Below are positions 8,535-16,520 of a DNA stretch of 38,164 nucleotides, in pieces. Position numbers and translations under genes: made by a program. The stretch lies in the NCBI RefSeq assembly GCF_030272695.1, contig NZ_JARFYN010000063.1, forward strand, positions 1-38,164, written 5' to 3'. How positions within the stretch are numbered: the first letter of the stretch is position 1; every line of letters begins with the position of its first letter. Below the pieces are notes generated by a model. The model did no database searches. It saw only the letters and a program-made list of their open reading frames with translations, and was not told where the DNA came from. This DNA is from Martinezella calliandrae. GTDB taxonomy: Bacteria; Pseudomonadota; Alphaproteobacteria; Rhizobiales; Rhizobiaceae.

Positions 8535-9479
8535 CTAAATAGTCCGCGCCAATTCGGGCAGGGCTTCGAAAATGTCCGCGACGAGGCCGTAATCGGCGAC
8601 CTGGAAGATTGGCGCTTCCTCATCCTTGTTGATGGCGACGATGACCTTCGAGTCTTTCATGCCGGCGAGATGCTGGATCGCGCCGGAGATGCCGCAGGCG
8701 ATATAGAGCTGCGGGGCGACGACTTTGCCGGTCTGGCCGACCTGCCAGTCGTTCAGGGCATAACCGGCATCGACCGCGGCGCGGCTTGCGCCGACTGCCG
8801 CTCCGAGTTTGTCGGCGACCGGAAGGATGACCTCTTTGAAATTCTCGGCCGAACCGAGCGCCCGCCCACCGGAGATGATGATCTTGGCCGAGGTCAGTTC
8901 CGGACGGTCGGAGGCGGAAACCTCTTCAGACACGAAGGAAGAGGCATGGGAAGAAAAGGCTACCGTCGGGACCTTCTCGACGGTAGCAAAGGGGCCTTGG
9001 GAGGCCTGGGAAAAGGAGGCGGTGCGGACGGTTATAACCTTCTTCGCGTCGGTTGCCTGCACTGTCTGGATGGCATTGCCGGCATAGATCGGGCGCTTGA
9101 AGGTATCCGACGAGATCACCTCGATGATCTCCGAGACCTGGGCGACATCGAGCAGCGCGGCCACCCGCGGCAGGACGTTCTTGCCGGTCGAGGTCGCAGC
9201 CGCGATGATCGTGTCGTAGCTGCCTGCCAGCGAAACGATCAGGTCGGAGAGCGGCTCGGCCAGATTGTTGGCGAGTTCGTCGCTTTCGGCGAGCAGAACC
9301 TTGGAGACGCCTGCGAGCTTGGCAGCCGCATCGGCGGCAGCCTTGGCGCCCTTGCCGGCGACCAGCACATGGACGTCGCTTCCCTGATCTTTGGCGATCT
9401 TGGAAGCCGCCGTCAGTGCCTTGCCGGTCTGGTCGGAAAGGGTTGCGTTGTCGTGGTCAGCCAAAAGAAGAATGGCCAT
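8535..9479 (-). CDS. etfA: Electron transfer flavoprotein alpha subunit
   Basis: This 314-residue protein has the EtfA C-terminal FAD-binding signature: GQTGKVVAPQLYIACGISG, then IQHLAGMKDSKVIVAINKDE, and FQVADYGLVADIFEALPEL at the end. SGGRALGS in the middle also fits the family. With EtfB it forms the soluble heterodimer that collects electrons from flavoprotein dehydrogenases and hands them to ETF-QO, which is encoded three genes downstream. It starts at ATG 9479, 23 bp after etfB. Length and motifs are normal. The gene looks GC-rich with mostly G/C third positions, like etfB and ETF-QO, so the three may have moved together from a housekeeping locus (inference). Confidence 0.95.
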   Translation of the reverse strand: MAILLLADHDNATLSDQTGKALTAASKIAKDQGSDVHVLVAGKGAKAAADAAAKLAGVSKVLLAESDELANNLAEPLSDLIVSLAGSYDTIIAAATSTGKNVLPRVAALLDVAQVSEIIEVISSDTFKRPIYAGNAIQTVQATDAKKVITVRTASFSQASQGPFATVEKVPTVAFSSHASSFVSEEVSASDRPELTSAKIIISGGRALGSAENFKEVILPVADKLGAAVGASRAAVDAGYALNDWQVGQTGKVVAPQLYIACGISGAIQHLAGMKDSKVIVAINKDEEAPIFQVADYGLVADIFEALPELARTI

Positions 9480-9502
9480 GGTCGTGAATCCTTTCTCGAA
9501 CC

Positions 9503-10264
9503 TTAGAGGACGCCAGCTTCGACTTTAAGCTTTTCGACAAGCTCGGCGACCGACTTGACCTTGATGCCAGCCTTGCGGCCGGACGGCTCTTCGGTCTTCA
9601 GCACCTTGATACGCGGCTCCGTGGAGACGCCGAAATCATCAGGTGTCTTCTTGTCGAGCGGCTTCTTCTTCGCCTTCATGATGTTCGGCAGCGAGGCATA
9701 GCGCGGCTCGTTGAGGCGAAGGTCGGTGGTGACGACAGCCGGTAGCTTGACGTCGATCGTCTGCAGGCCGCCATCGACTTCGCGGGTCACGGTTGCCTTG
9801 CCCCCCGGGCCACTGGCTTCGATCTCGATCTTCGAGGCGAAGGTCGCCTGGGCGAGCCCAAGGAGGGCGGCGAGCATCTGGCCAGTCTGGTTCGAGTCGT
9901 CATCGATCGCCTGCTTGCCAACGATGATCAGGCCGGGCTTTTCAGCGTCGGCAACGCCCTTCAGGATCTTGGCAACAGCGAGCGGCTCGACGGCGTCGTC
10001 AGTCTCGACGAGAACGGCGCGGTCGGCGCCCATGGCGAGCGCGGTGCGCAGCGTTTCTTCGGCCTTTGCCGGACCGATCGAGACGACGACCACTTCCTCA
10101 GCCTTGCCGGCTTCCCTCAGGCGCAGCGCTTCTTCGACGGAGATTTCATCGAAAGGGTTCATCGACATCTTGACGTTGCCGAGCTCAACACCCGTGCCAT
10201 CCGGTTTGACGCGGATCTTCACGTTGTAATCAACCACCCGCTTTACGGGAACGAGAATTTTCAT
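9503..10264 (-). CDS. etfB: Electron transfer flavoprotein beta subunit
   Basis: This is a 253-residue EtfB. It begins MKILVPVKRVVDYNVKI, continues with the NPFDEISVEEALRLRE segment and VVVSIGPAKAEETLRTALAMG, and has DDDSNQTGQMLAALLGLAQA (AMP/FAD contact region). It is the partner of EtfA. The ATG at 10264 follows the aapP stop by 21 bp, so transporter and ETF are probably on one transcript. That is unusual: EtfBA normally travels with acyl-CoA, dimethylglycine or sarcosine dehydrogenases. No regulator-specific site is visible directly upstream. Confidence 0.95.
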   Translation of the reverse strand: MKILVPVKRVVDYNVKIRVKPDGTGVELGNVKMSMNPFDEISVEEALRLREAGKAEEVVVVSIGPAKAEETLRTALAMGADRAVLVETDDAVEPLAVAKILKGVADAEKPGLIIVGKQAIDDDSNQTGQMLAALLGLAQATFASKIEIEASGPGGKATVTREVDGGLQTIDVKLPAVVTTDLRLNEPRYASLPNIMKAKKKPLDKKTPDDFGVSTEPRIKVLKTEEPSGRKAGIKVKSVAELVEKLKVEAGVL

Positions 10265-10285
10265 GACATGCCTCTCAAGTCGCTA

Positions 10286-11032
10286 TCAATGCGCTAGGAT
10301 CTGGCTCAAGAAGAGCTTCGTGCGGTCGTTTTTCGGATTGTCGAAGAACTCCGAAGGCGGCCCTTGTTCTATGATCTCGCCCTTGTCCATGAAGATGACG
10401 CGATCGGCGACCCTGCGGGCGAAGCCCATCTCGTGGGTCACGCAGATCATCGTCATGCCCTCATCCGCAAGTGAAACCATCACGTCCAGGACCTCAGAGA
10501 TCATCTCCGGGTCGAGCGCTGAAGTCGGTTCGTCGAAGAGCATCACTGCAGGGTTCATGCACAGGGACCTTGCGATCGCCACGCGCTGCTGTTGGCCACC
10601 GGAAAGCTGCCCCGGGTATTTGTTCGCCTGCTCCGGGATTCGGACCTTTTCCAGGAACCGCATGGCGGTCTTCTTGGCTTCAGCCTCGGACACCTTCCTC
10701 ACCAGCATTGGTGCGAGCGTGCAGTTTTCGAGCACCGTCATATGCGGGAAGAGGTTGAAATGTTGAAACACCATGCCGACTTCGCGACGGATCTCATCGA
10801 TGTTTTTGATGTTGTCATCGAGCTCGGTTCCGAAGACTGAGATCGTTCCGCGCTGGTGCTCTTCCAAGCGGTTGATGCAACGGATCATGGTCGACTTGCC
10901 GGACCCGGAAGGGCCACAGACAACGATCTTTTGACCCTTTGCGACACTGAGATCCACATCCTTGAGGACGTGAAACTCGCCGTACCACTTGTTGACCTTT
11001 GACAGAGTTACTGCTGCGATCCCGTTATTCAT
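10286..11032 (-). CDS. aapP: Polar amino acid ABC transporter, ATP-binding subunit
   Basis: This 248-residue ABC ATPase of the GlnQ/AapP type shows Walker A GPSGSGKSTM, Q-loop region MVFQHFNLFPHMTVLEN, signature LSGGQQQRVAIARS, Walker B VMLFDEPTSALDPE and the switch His in VTHEMGFA. It powers import of amino acids through AapQM at the inner membrane. I start it at ATG 11032, which overlaps the aapM stop by 8 bases (ATGAATAA) and points to translational coupling. It is the fourth gene of the aapJQMP set; etfB follows 21 bp downstream. Confidence 0.95.
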   Translation of the reverse strand: MNNGIAAVTLSKVNKWYGEFHVLKDVDLSVAKGQKIVVCGPSGSGKSTMIRCINRLEEHQRGTISVFGTELDDNIKNIDEIRREVGMVFQHFNLFPHMTVLENCTLAPMLVRKVSEAEAKKTAMRFLEKVRIPEQANKYPGQLSGGQQQRVAIARSLCMNPAVMLFDEPTSALDPEMISEVLDVMVSLADEGMTMICVTHEMGFARRVADRVIFMDKGEIIEQGPPSEFFDNPKNDRTKLFLSQILAH

Positions 11033-12125
11033 GACCAACCCTCATGCGCTTCTCCAGGTAGGCGCCATAGCGCGACAGACTGAAAATGAAGACGAAGTAG
11101 ATAAAGCCCACGAAGACGTAGACTTCGATGTAGTAAGGCGCCCACTCCGCGGTACCAAAAGCGGCCTGGGCCGACGCAAGCACGTCAAAGAAACCCACAA
11201 TCGTGATCACCGACGTGTCTTTGAACGTCATCACGAATTGGTTGATCATCGCGGGAAGCGAATTGCGAAACGCCTGCGGCAAGATGATCCGAGACGTGCG
11301 CTGCCAATAGTTCAGGCCAAGGGACTTTGCTGCTTCGTCCTGGCCCGCTGGAATGATCTGCATCCCTGCGCGAATGTTCTCAGCCTGGTAGCAAGCAAAA
11401 AAGAGTGCGAACGCCGCAATCACACGGGTGAGCTTGTCTCCCTGGAGCCACTCGGGCAGTGCGAACGGTATGATGAGTGCTGCGGAGAACAAAATGGCGA
11501 GCAGAGGAAGGGCGCGAATCCAGTAAATCAGTATCGTCGACATCTTCCGGACCACGGGAAGTCTCGACTGCCGCGCCAACGCTAGAACAATCGAACCCGG
11601 CATTCCGATGAGACAAACCGATACGAAAATATAGACGGTCAGAGAGAGACCACCCCAGCGATCGGTAGGCACGACGCTGAGGCCGAGGAGACCGCCATGC
11701 ATCAGGCCGTAAAAGACAATGGCTCCAATGCCCCACACGAGGGACAGTCTCAGCAAGGTCCAGAGTGCCGGAATGCAGGAGAGAAAGACGACGAGCACGA
11801 CCACGCCGCATGCGGTTGCCGAACGCCAGTGCTCCTCGTAGGGATAAAGACCGAAAAGGATGATGCGAGATCTGGCGTAGATGACAGACCAACAGGCTCC
11901 AGTAATCCCCTGACATCCCTCGGCCGTCGGCGATGTCCAGACGCTATTGACGAAAGCCCAGCTTCCGACAGCATAAATGATCCACGTAAAGAACAACAAT
12001 CCCGCGATCGTGGTGATTGAACTCAGGACGCCGTTGAACAGATTGATCCGGATCCAGCCGGCCAGCGACACCGATGGCGGAGCCAGTTCGACGACCTGGG
12101 GAGTTTGAAGGTTGATGATGGTCAT
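11025..12125 (-). CDS. aapM: General L-amino acid ABC transporter permease AapM
   Basis: This 366-residue integral membrane protein has about eight helices. It carries the HisM-type permease motif around LARQSRLPVVRKMSTILIYWIRALPLL and the EAAKSLGLNYWQ 'EAA' loop that contacts the ATPase. It has the long N-terminal extension typical of the rhizobial AapM/BztC group, with extra helices and a Trp/Cys-containing loop (EGCQGITGACWSVIYAR). The ATG is at 12125, 10 bp after aapQ ends. It forms the translocation pore with AapQ. The substrate is probably a polar or general amino acid or related amine. In this context the true ligand may be a specialised compound (inference). Confidence 0.92.
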   Translation of the reverse strand: MTIINLQTPQVVELAPPSVSLAGWIRINLFNGVLSSITTIAGLLFFTWIIYAVGSWAFVNSVWTSPTAEGCQGITGACWSVIYARSRIILFGLYPYEEHWRSATACGVVVLVVFLSCIPALWTLLRLSLVWGIGAIVFYGLMHGGLLGLSVVPTDRWGGLSLTVYIFVSVCLIGMPGSIVLALARQSRLPVVRKMSTILIYWIRALPLLAILFSAALIIPFALPEWLQGDKLTRVIAAFALFFACYQAENIRAGMQIIPAGQDEAAKSLGLNYWQRTSRIILPQAFRNSLPAMINQFVMTFKDTSVITIVGFFDVLASAQAAFGTAEWAPYYIEVYVFVGFIYFVFIFSLSRYGAYLEKRMRVGHE

Positions 12126-12135
12126 GTTGGTTCCC

Positions 12136-13263
12136 TCAGTTGCCCTTCAAGGCCATCCTGCGGTCGAGCCAGTTCATTGCGAAACCGATTGAAAGGTTCA
12201 CCGCAAGGAAGCCGACCATGAGCAGGGCAAGCAGTTCCAGGGTTTGGCCGCTCTGGTTGATAGACGTCGAGATCACGAAGAAGAATTCGGAGAAACCAAT
12301 CGCGATGCCAAGAGTCGTCGATTTCATCACCAGGGTATATTGATTGGAAAGGCTTGGCAGCATGGCGCGGATAGCCAGCGGAAGCTGGATCCGCGAAAAG
12401 ATGTGGAACGGCTTCAATCCGAGCGAACGAGCAGCTTCGGTTTGCCCCCTGCGAACGCTCATGAAACCAGAGCGAACAACTTCACCGATGTAGGCGCCAC
12501 CGTAGAGGCAGATAGCGAATACCAATGCGCACAGTTCGGGCTGAAGAACCGCTCCACCACGGATGTTGAGGCCCGCGAGCTGAGGAATGTCGATCGGCTT
12601 TTCCTGTCCAATTGCACCAAGGAACGCGATTACGACGATAGCCGAAAGCCCGATGAGCAGAGCCTGCCTACGAGAGAGATTTGCCTGGCCCAGAGTACGA
12701 CGCTTGAGTGCTATGGCGACGATAGTCGCTAGTCCGATCGCGAGCATGGTCCAGTTAGACCAGGTCGCAAGGTCGAGCGTCGGCCAATATAGGCCGCGGT
12801 TGCTGAGGAAAAGCAATCCGCCGACCTGCAGCGCCTGGCGCGGGTGCGGCAGGTGCCCAATGATCTGGTACCAGAAGATGATCTGCAGGATCAGAGGAAT
12901 GTTGCGGAAGAAGTTGACGTAGGTCGCACCGATCGTCCGAAGAAGAAAGTTCGGGGAAATGCGGGCAAGTCCGATCAATCCACCGATGACCGTCGCACCG
13001 ACGATGCTTAGCAATCCTGAAAAGATAGTGTTCAGGAGGCCGATCAGGATGACGCGTGCGTAGGTATCACTGATCGAGTAGTCCAGGACGCTGTAGGATA
13101 TGTCCCATCCTGTGCTGCGGCCCAAGAACCCGAAACCGCTTACCATGCCCTGCGCCTGGATGGCGAACCGTATCCGCAGAATACAGTAGACGAGCGCGAT
13201 CGCGACCCCGGAAACGAGCGCGGCCTGCGCGACCATGTCTCTGGTTTTTTGATTGTTCAACAT
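12136..13263 (-). CDS. aapQ: General L-amino acid ABC transporter permease AapQ
   Basis: The product is a 375-residue permease with HisM-type topology. It has GFGFLGRSTGWDISYSVLDY near the N-terminus, a LLNTIFSGLLSIVGATVIGG helix, FFRNIPLILQIIFWYQ, and the EAA loop EAARSLGLKPFHIFSRIQLP near the C-terminus. It matches the AapQ/BztB group, in which a long periplasmic loop interrupts the core helices. I use ATG 13263. The frame is open to a TTG at 13359, but that extension would include a perfect stem-loop between aapJ and aapQ, so it is probably untranslated. The Shine-Dalgarno is weak, which fits lower expression than aapJ. Confidence 0.9.
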   Translation of the reverse strand: MLNNQKTRDMVAQAALVSGVAIALVYCILRIRFAIQAQGMVSGFGFLGRSTGWDISYSVLDYSISDTYARVILIGLLNTIFSGLLSIVGATVIGGLIGLARISPNFLLRTIGATYVNFFRNIPLILQIIFWYQIIGHLPHPRQALQVGGLLFLSNRGLYWPTLDLATWSNWTMLAIGLATIVAIALKRRTLGQANLSRRQALLIGLSAIVVIAFLGAIGQEKPIDIPQLAGLNIRGGAVLQPELCALVFAICLYGGAYIGEVVRSGFMSVRRGQTEAARSLGLKPFHIFSRIQLPLAIRAMLPSLSNQYTLVMKSTTLGIAIGFSEFFFVISTSINQSGQTLELLALLMVGFLAVNLSIGFAMNWLDRRMALKGN

Positions 13264-13319
13264 TGCTTCTGTCCGACTTCGGAACCACACATCATCCGTG
13301 TATGACGGGGCGATCCAGT

Positions 13320-13345
13320 GGACCGGAGCCTTTTGGCTCCGGTCC
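13320..13345 (-). promoter_or_regulatory. Perfect stem-loop between aapJ and aapQ
   Basis: An 11-bp perfect inverted repeat (arms 13320-13330 and 13335-13345, core GACCGGAGCC / GGCTCCGGTC) encloses a 4-base loop, AAAA on the transcribed strand. No U-tract follows on the minus strand, so it is more likely an RNA-processing, stabilising or attenuating hairpin than a full terminator. Its position just after the binding-protein gene fits high expression of aapJ relative to the permeases. Confidence 0.75.
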
Positions 13346-13355
13346 TTCAGAGAGA

Positions 13356-14405
13356 TCAATCAAGACCTGCAGGATACAAGACCCCGCCATTGCTCCAAAG
13401 ATTGTTCAGACCGCGCGGCAGCTTGTAGGGAGAGCCTTCGCCGAGGCTGCGGTCGTAGATTTCCTTGGAGTTGCCGACGAGCTTGATGACCTTGTAACCC
13501 CAATCGTCCGGAAGGCCGAGACGCGAGCCGTATCCGGGCGTCACGCCGAGAAGCTTGGCGACGGTTTCGTCAGCCGGCTTTGCCTTCATTTCATCGACGT
13601 TCTTCGAGGTAATGCCATACTCTTCGGCAAGCCATGTCGTGAAGAAGGTCCAATTCACGATATCCAACCACGGATCATCGCCCTGGCGCACGACCGCCGC
13701 TTCAGCTTCGAGTGCGAGGTTATCCGGGAGAATGATGTGGTCTTCAGGCTTCGGCGCCGCCAGTCGAGCCGTAGCAAGGTTCGGACCCCACTGAATGAAG
13801 CTGTCGCAACGACCGCCGAAGTAAGCGGCGCGAGCTTCCGTCGTCTTTTCGAAGGTGATCAGCTTTACGTTGACGCCAACGCGCTTGAAGTAGTTTGCGG
13901 CCTGGCGTTCAGTACTTGTTCCGGCTTCGACGCAGGCAGTGCCGCCTTCGAGGCCCTTGACATCGCTTACGCCCAGCGACTTGGGAACCATCACCTGGGT
14001 CAGGCCCAGGAAGTAGGGTACGGAGAACTGAAGACCCAGTTCGGTGTCGCGGCTCATGGTCCAGCCAGTCGCCTTGATGACGACGTCAAGCTCTCCAGAC
14101 TGGAGCGAGGGGAAGCGCTGGGCCCAGGATACGGGCAGGAATGCGACCTTCGACGGATCACCAAAAACGGCAGTTGCCACTGCCCGGCAATAATCGACGT
14201 CGAAGCCCTTCCAGTTACCCTTGTCGTCCACTTCAGCAAAGCCTTCGAAGCTGCCGTTGTGTCCGGTGCAAGCGAGATGACCTCGAGCCTGCACGGCCTT
14301 CAGTGTGTCACCGCTAGCGGCGGCTGCTGCCTGAGGCAGCAGCACCGTGGCGGCGAGAATGCTCAATGCGGATGCGGCCGAAGCCAAAACCTTCTTCGTT
14401 CTCAT
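13356..14405 (-). CDS. aapJ: Amino acid ABC transporter periplasmic binding protein AapJ
   Basis: This is a 349-residue family 3 solute-binding protein. It has an N-terminal signal peptide: MRTKKVL, a hydrophobic run SAASALSILAATVLL, and a likely cut after AAAA. The mature part has GFDVDYCRAVATAVFGDPSKVAFLPV, SLQSGELDVVIKATGWTMSRD and GGTACVEAGTSTE, typical of AapJ/BztA. It captures the substrate in the periplasm for AapQMP. I chose ATG 14405 because AGGGG lies upstream and the signal peptide begins there; the frame opens at 14435. It is the first gene of a ten-gene minus-strand run and is divergent from ridA. Two copies of a 12-bp repeat lie in the shared promoter region. Ligand unknown. Confidence 0.94.
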   Translation of the reverse strand: MRTKKVLASAASALSILAATVLLPQAAAAASGDTLKAVQARGHLACTGHNGSFEGFAEVDDKGNWKGFDVDYCRAVATAVFGDPSKVAFLPVSWAQRFPSLQSGELDVVIKATGWTMSRDTELGLQFSVPYFLGLTQVMVPKSLGVSDVKGLEGGTACVEAGTSTERQAANYFKRVGVNVKLITFEKTTEARAAYFGGRCDSFIQWGPNLATARLAAPKPEDHIILPDNLALEAEAAVVRQGDDPWLDIVNWTFFTTWLAEEYGITSKNVDEMKAKPADETVAKLLGVTPGYGSRLGLPDDWGYKVIKLVGNSKEIYDRSLGEGSPYKLPRGLNNLWSNGGVLYPAGLD

Positions 14406-14482
14406 TTCACGATCCCCTGTGAGGTTAAAACTCATCTGTGTGAGCGAGGTCAGTAAACTTCCTCACAAAAGAGATGTCAACG

Positions 14483-14495
14483 GTCATCATATCTA
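14483..14495 (+). promoter_or_regulatory. Candidate FadR/GntR operator, copy 1 (aapJ/ridA)
   Basis: The sequence is GTCATCATATCTA. It shares the TATCT core and the G-T-x-A-T left half with five other 13-mers in this window. The palindromic ideal appears to be GATA-N-TATC. Confidence 0.5.
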
Positions 14496-14545
14496 TTTTG
14501 CACTGTGCGACCATTTTTGCTATGGTAGGCGTGACACTGTTAGTT

Positions 14546-14558
14546 GTCATCATATCTC
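14546..14558 (+). promoter_or_regulatory. Candidate FadR/GntR operator, copy 2 (aapJ/ridA)
   Basis: The sequence is GTCATCATATCTC, identical to copy 1 over its first 12 bases. It lies about 28 bp upstream of the ridA start, where a bound repressor would block ridA transcription. Confidence 0.5.
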
Positions 14559-14586
14559 TTGCTGGAAAAATATAGGATAAAACCGG

Positions 14587-14934
14587 ATGAGTGACATTGA
14601 ACGCTTCGAATTCGACACGCGGGTTCATCATGCCGTAAAGCACAACGGCCTGATCTACCTCACGGGCCAAGTAGCCACTCCCGGCAAATCGGCTGGAGAG
14701 CAAACAACTGAAATTCTTGGGAAAATTGATCGCCTTCTTGCGCTCGCAGGCTCCGACAAGACGAAGATCCTAAACGTCATCCTTTGGCTCGATGATCTCA
14801 GGGACTTCGATGAAGTCAACAAGGTCTGGGACGCTTGGGTGGTGAAAGAGCACGCGCCTGCGCGATCCACAGGTCAGGCTCGGATGACGAAGCCAGGCAT
14901 GCTTGTCGAGATTATCGTGACCGCTACGGTCTGA
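14587..14934 (+). CDS. ridA: RidA family protein (reactive imine/enamine deaminase)
   Basis: This 115-residue single-domain RidA/YjgF/UK114 protein has VHHAVKHNGLIYLTGQVA at the N-terminus, QTTEILGKIDRLLALAGSDKTKIL, and the substrate-binding Arg in APARSTGQARMTKPGMLVEI. RidA proteins hydrolyse imines released by amino-acid oxidases or PLP enzymes to ketones plus ammonia. AGGAT precedes the ATG at 14587. It is divergent from aapJ, shares its control region, and sits close to an FAD amine-oxidase-type gene and several aminotransferases, so imine clearance is its probable job here. A strong bidirectional hairpin follows. Confidence 0.92.
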   Translation: MSDIERFEFDTRVHHAVKHNGLIYLTGQVATPGKSAGEQTTEILGKIDRLLALAGSDKTKILNVILWLDDLRDFDEVNKVWDAWVVKEHAPARSTGQARMTKPGMLVEIIVTATV

Positions 14935-14950
14935 TCACTAACCCAAGAAA

Positions 14951-14983
14951 TCGAAAAGGCGGGGCCAAACCCCGCCTTTTCGA
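14951..14983. terminator. Bidirectional terminator between ridA and glycerate kinase
   Basis: A 14-bp perfect stem (TCGAAAAGGCGGGG, 14951-14964, pairing with 14970-14983) has a 5-base loop. Runs of A and T flank the GC core on both strands, so it can end both convergent transcripts. Confidence 0.9.
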
Positions 14984-14987
14984 CTAC

Positions 14988-16244
14988 CTAGCTGATCAAT
15001 ATTGCCCGGAAGTCGTTCACGTTTGTGAGCGTCGGGCCGGTTATGATCTGATCTCCTAGTGCCTCGAAGAAGGTGTGCGCATCATTTCGATCGAGGAAGT
15101 CATTCAGGTCCATTCCCTTTGTTTGAGCCCTGCCGGTGGTATCGGGACCGATCACTGCCCCTGCAACCTCCTCGATCCCATCTATGCCGTCGGTATCGGC
15201 GGCAAGTCCAAATATCTGAGCGTTGGCCCCGAGGTGGGCGCAGAGGGATAGAAGATATTCAACGTTTCGCCCACCACGGCCATTGCCGACGACCTTGACG
15301 CTCGTTTCCCCGCCTGACAGCAGGACTTTTGGCCCCTGCCCTAAATATTGAAGGGCCAATTCCGCATGCGCCTTCCCAAGCTCACGAGCATCGCCTTCGA
15401 GATCATCACCCAGAATAATTGGCCTGACGCCATTTGCCTGAGCGCGCTGCGCTGCAGCCTCCAACGCCATCTTTGGTGTGGCTATCATTCGCCAAGTCGC
15501 GCGAGCGAGGCGGGCATCATTAGGCCCCGGGCATTCGGCGGACGGAGATTGCAAATGCCGCTCAACCTCGGTGGATAAGGAGATTCCGTACTTGTTCAGA
15601 ATGCCCAAGGCATCGGCAGCGCTCATTTCCTCTCCAAATGTTGGACCGGAAGCTATCACCTTCGGATCGTCGCCGGGCACGTCGGAGATGAGCAGAGTGA
15701 TTGACCGCGCCGGCGCAATCCGGATCCCCAGTCGGCCGCCCTTGATTGCCGAGAGATGCTTGCGAACGCAGTTGATCTCAGAGATCGTGGCGCCGGACTT
15801 CAGCAGCGCCGCGTTGATCGACTTCTTGTCTGCGAGACTAAGACCAGGCGCTGGAAGACTGAGCAGCGACGAACCGCCTCCCGATATCAGCACAAGCACA
15901 AGATCATCCGCATCAAGTCCGGTGACCATCTGCAGAATGCGTTTGGCAGCCTCCTCGCCAGCTGAGTCCGGAACCGGATGCGCGGCTTCTACAATTTCGA
16001 TCTTTTCGCAGGCAACCGCGTGACCGTATCTCGTCACCACAAGACCCGTCATCGCGACGTCTGGCCAATGCGCCTCAACTGCCTTGGCCATTTTTGCCGA
16101 TGCTTTACCCGCACCGATGACGATCAGGCGTCCGATGGGCTTTTCGGTAAGGTGCCGGGCGACTTGCGATGCCGGATCCGCAACCTCGAGCGCACTCTCG
16201 AACAGTGAGCGAAGGAACGCCTTGGGATCAAGCCGCCAATCCAT
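14988..16244 (-). CDS. Glycerate kinase (MOFRL/GckA type)
   Basis: The protein is a 418-residue class II glycerate 2-kinase. It has an N-terminal DUF4147 domain (RLIVIGAGKASAKMAKAVEAHW, VLISGGGSSLLSLPAPGLSLADK) and a C-terminal MOFRL domain (VLLSGGETSVKV, GGRNVEYLLSL, ADTDGIDG). It phosphorylates D-glycerate, usually to 2-phosphoglycerate, for entry to glycolysis. I choose ATG 16244, which has GGAGATAAAT directly upstream; the frame stays open to 16373 but that part has no family features. It is the last gene of the aldolase-udh-FAD enzyme-kinase run, after a 276-bp gap. With the aldolase and garR-like reductase it completes a route from keto-deoxy-glucarate to central metabolism. Confidence 0.93.
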   Translation of the reverse strand: MDWRLDPKAFLRSLFESALEVADPASQVARHLTEKPIGRLIVIGAGKASAKMAKAVEAHWPDVAMTGLVVTRYGHAVACEKIEIVEAAHPVPDSAGEEAAKRILQMVTGLDADDLVLVLISGGGSSLLSLPAPGLSLADKKSINAALLKSGATISEINCVRKHLSAIKGGRLGIRIAPARSITLLISDVPGDDPKVIASGPTFGEEMSAADALGILNKYGISLSTEVERHLQSPSAECPGPNDARLARATWRMIATPKMALEAAAQRAQANGVRPIILGDDLEGDARELGKAHAELALQYLGQGPKVLLSGGETSVKVVGNGRGGRNVEYLLSLCAHLGANAQIFGLAADTDGIDGIEEVAGAVIGPDTTGRAQTKGMDLNDFLDRNDAHTFFEALGDQIITGPTLTNVNDFRAILIS

Positions 16245-16478
16245 ATTTATCTCCAGATTATTGCGATAATCAACGTACCGAAAATGGGCAAATTCCCAGA
16301 AGCCGCGACGGCAACAGGTGCAGTGGATCGCGAGCCCTTCCCGAACACCAGTCGGCACGTCGATGGAATTCACTCACACGGGAATAGAGGCGCTGTGATC
16401 CTGCTTACCGAGGCTAGTCGCCTGCCGCTGAGGCTGACATCTTGAATAGTGGTCCGGTTGAAGGATTTTGCCAGATGT

Positions 16479-16513
16479 GGGCGAGAAGACTCTTGGTCCA
16501 TGTCTTCTCGCCC
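16479..16513 (-). promoter_or_regulatory. 12-bp stem-loop after the FAD-oxidoreductase gene
   Basis: Arms GGGCGAGAAGAC (16479-16490) and GTCTTCTCGCCC (16502-16513) are perfectly complementary, with an 11-base loop. It begins 8 bases past the stop of the FAD gene in the direction of transcription. There is no U-tract, so it could be a processing or weak terminator hairpin that lowers glycerate kinase expression. Confidence 0.7.
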
Positions 16514-16520
16514 ATTCCCA

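Larger units (their letters stand above)
14406..14586. promoter_or_regulatory. Divergent aapJ / ridA promoter region
   Basis: This AT-rich region of 181 bp contains GTCATCATATCT twice, at 14483-14494 and 14546-14557. The starts are exactly 63 bases apart, close to six helical turns. Both match a motif that also occurs upstream of garR/aldolase and between hyuA and gntR. The copies probably bind a regulator on one DNA face. Confidence 0.65.

Noticed and set aside
8076..9506. 476-residue plus-strand open frame
   Set aside because: Antisense to etfA and the SDR, both of which have clear family motifs; the frame itself has none.
13263..14456. 397-residue plus-strand open frame
   Set aside because: Antisense to aapJ, no domain.
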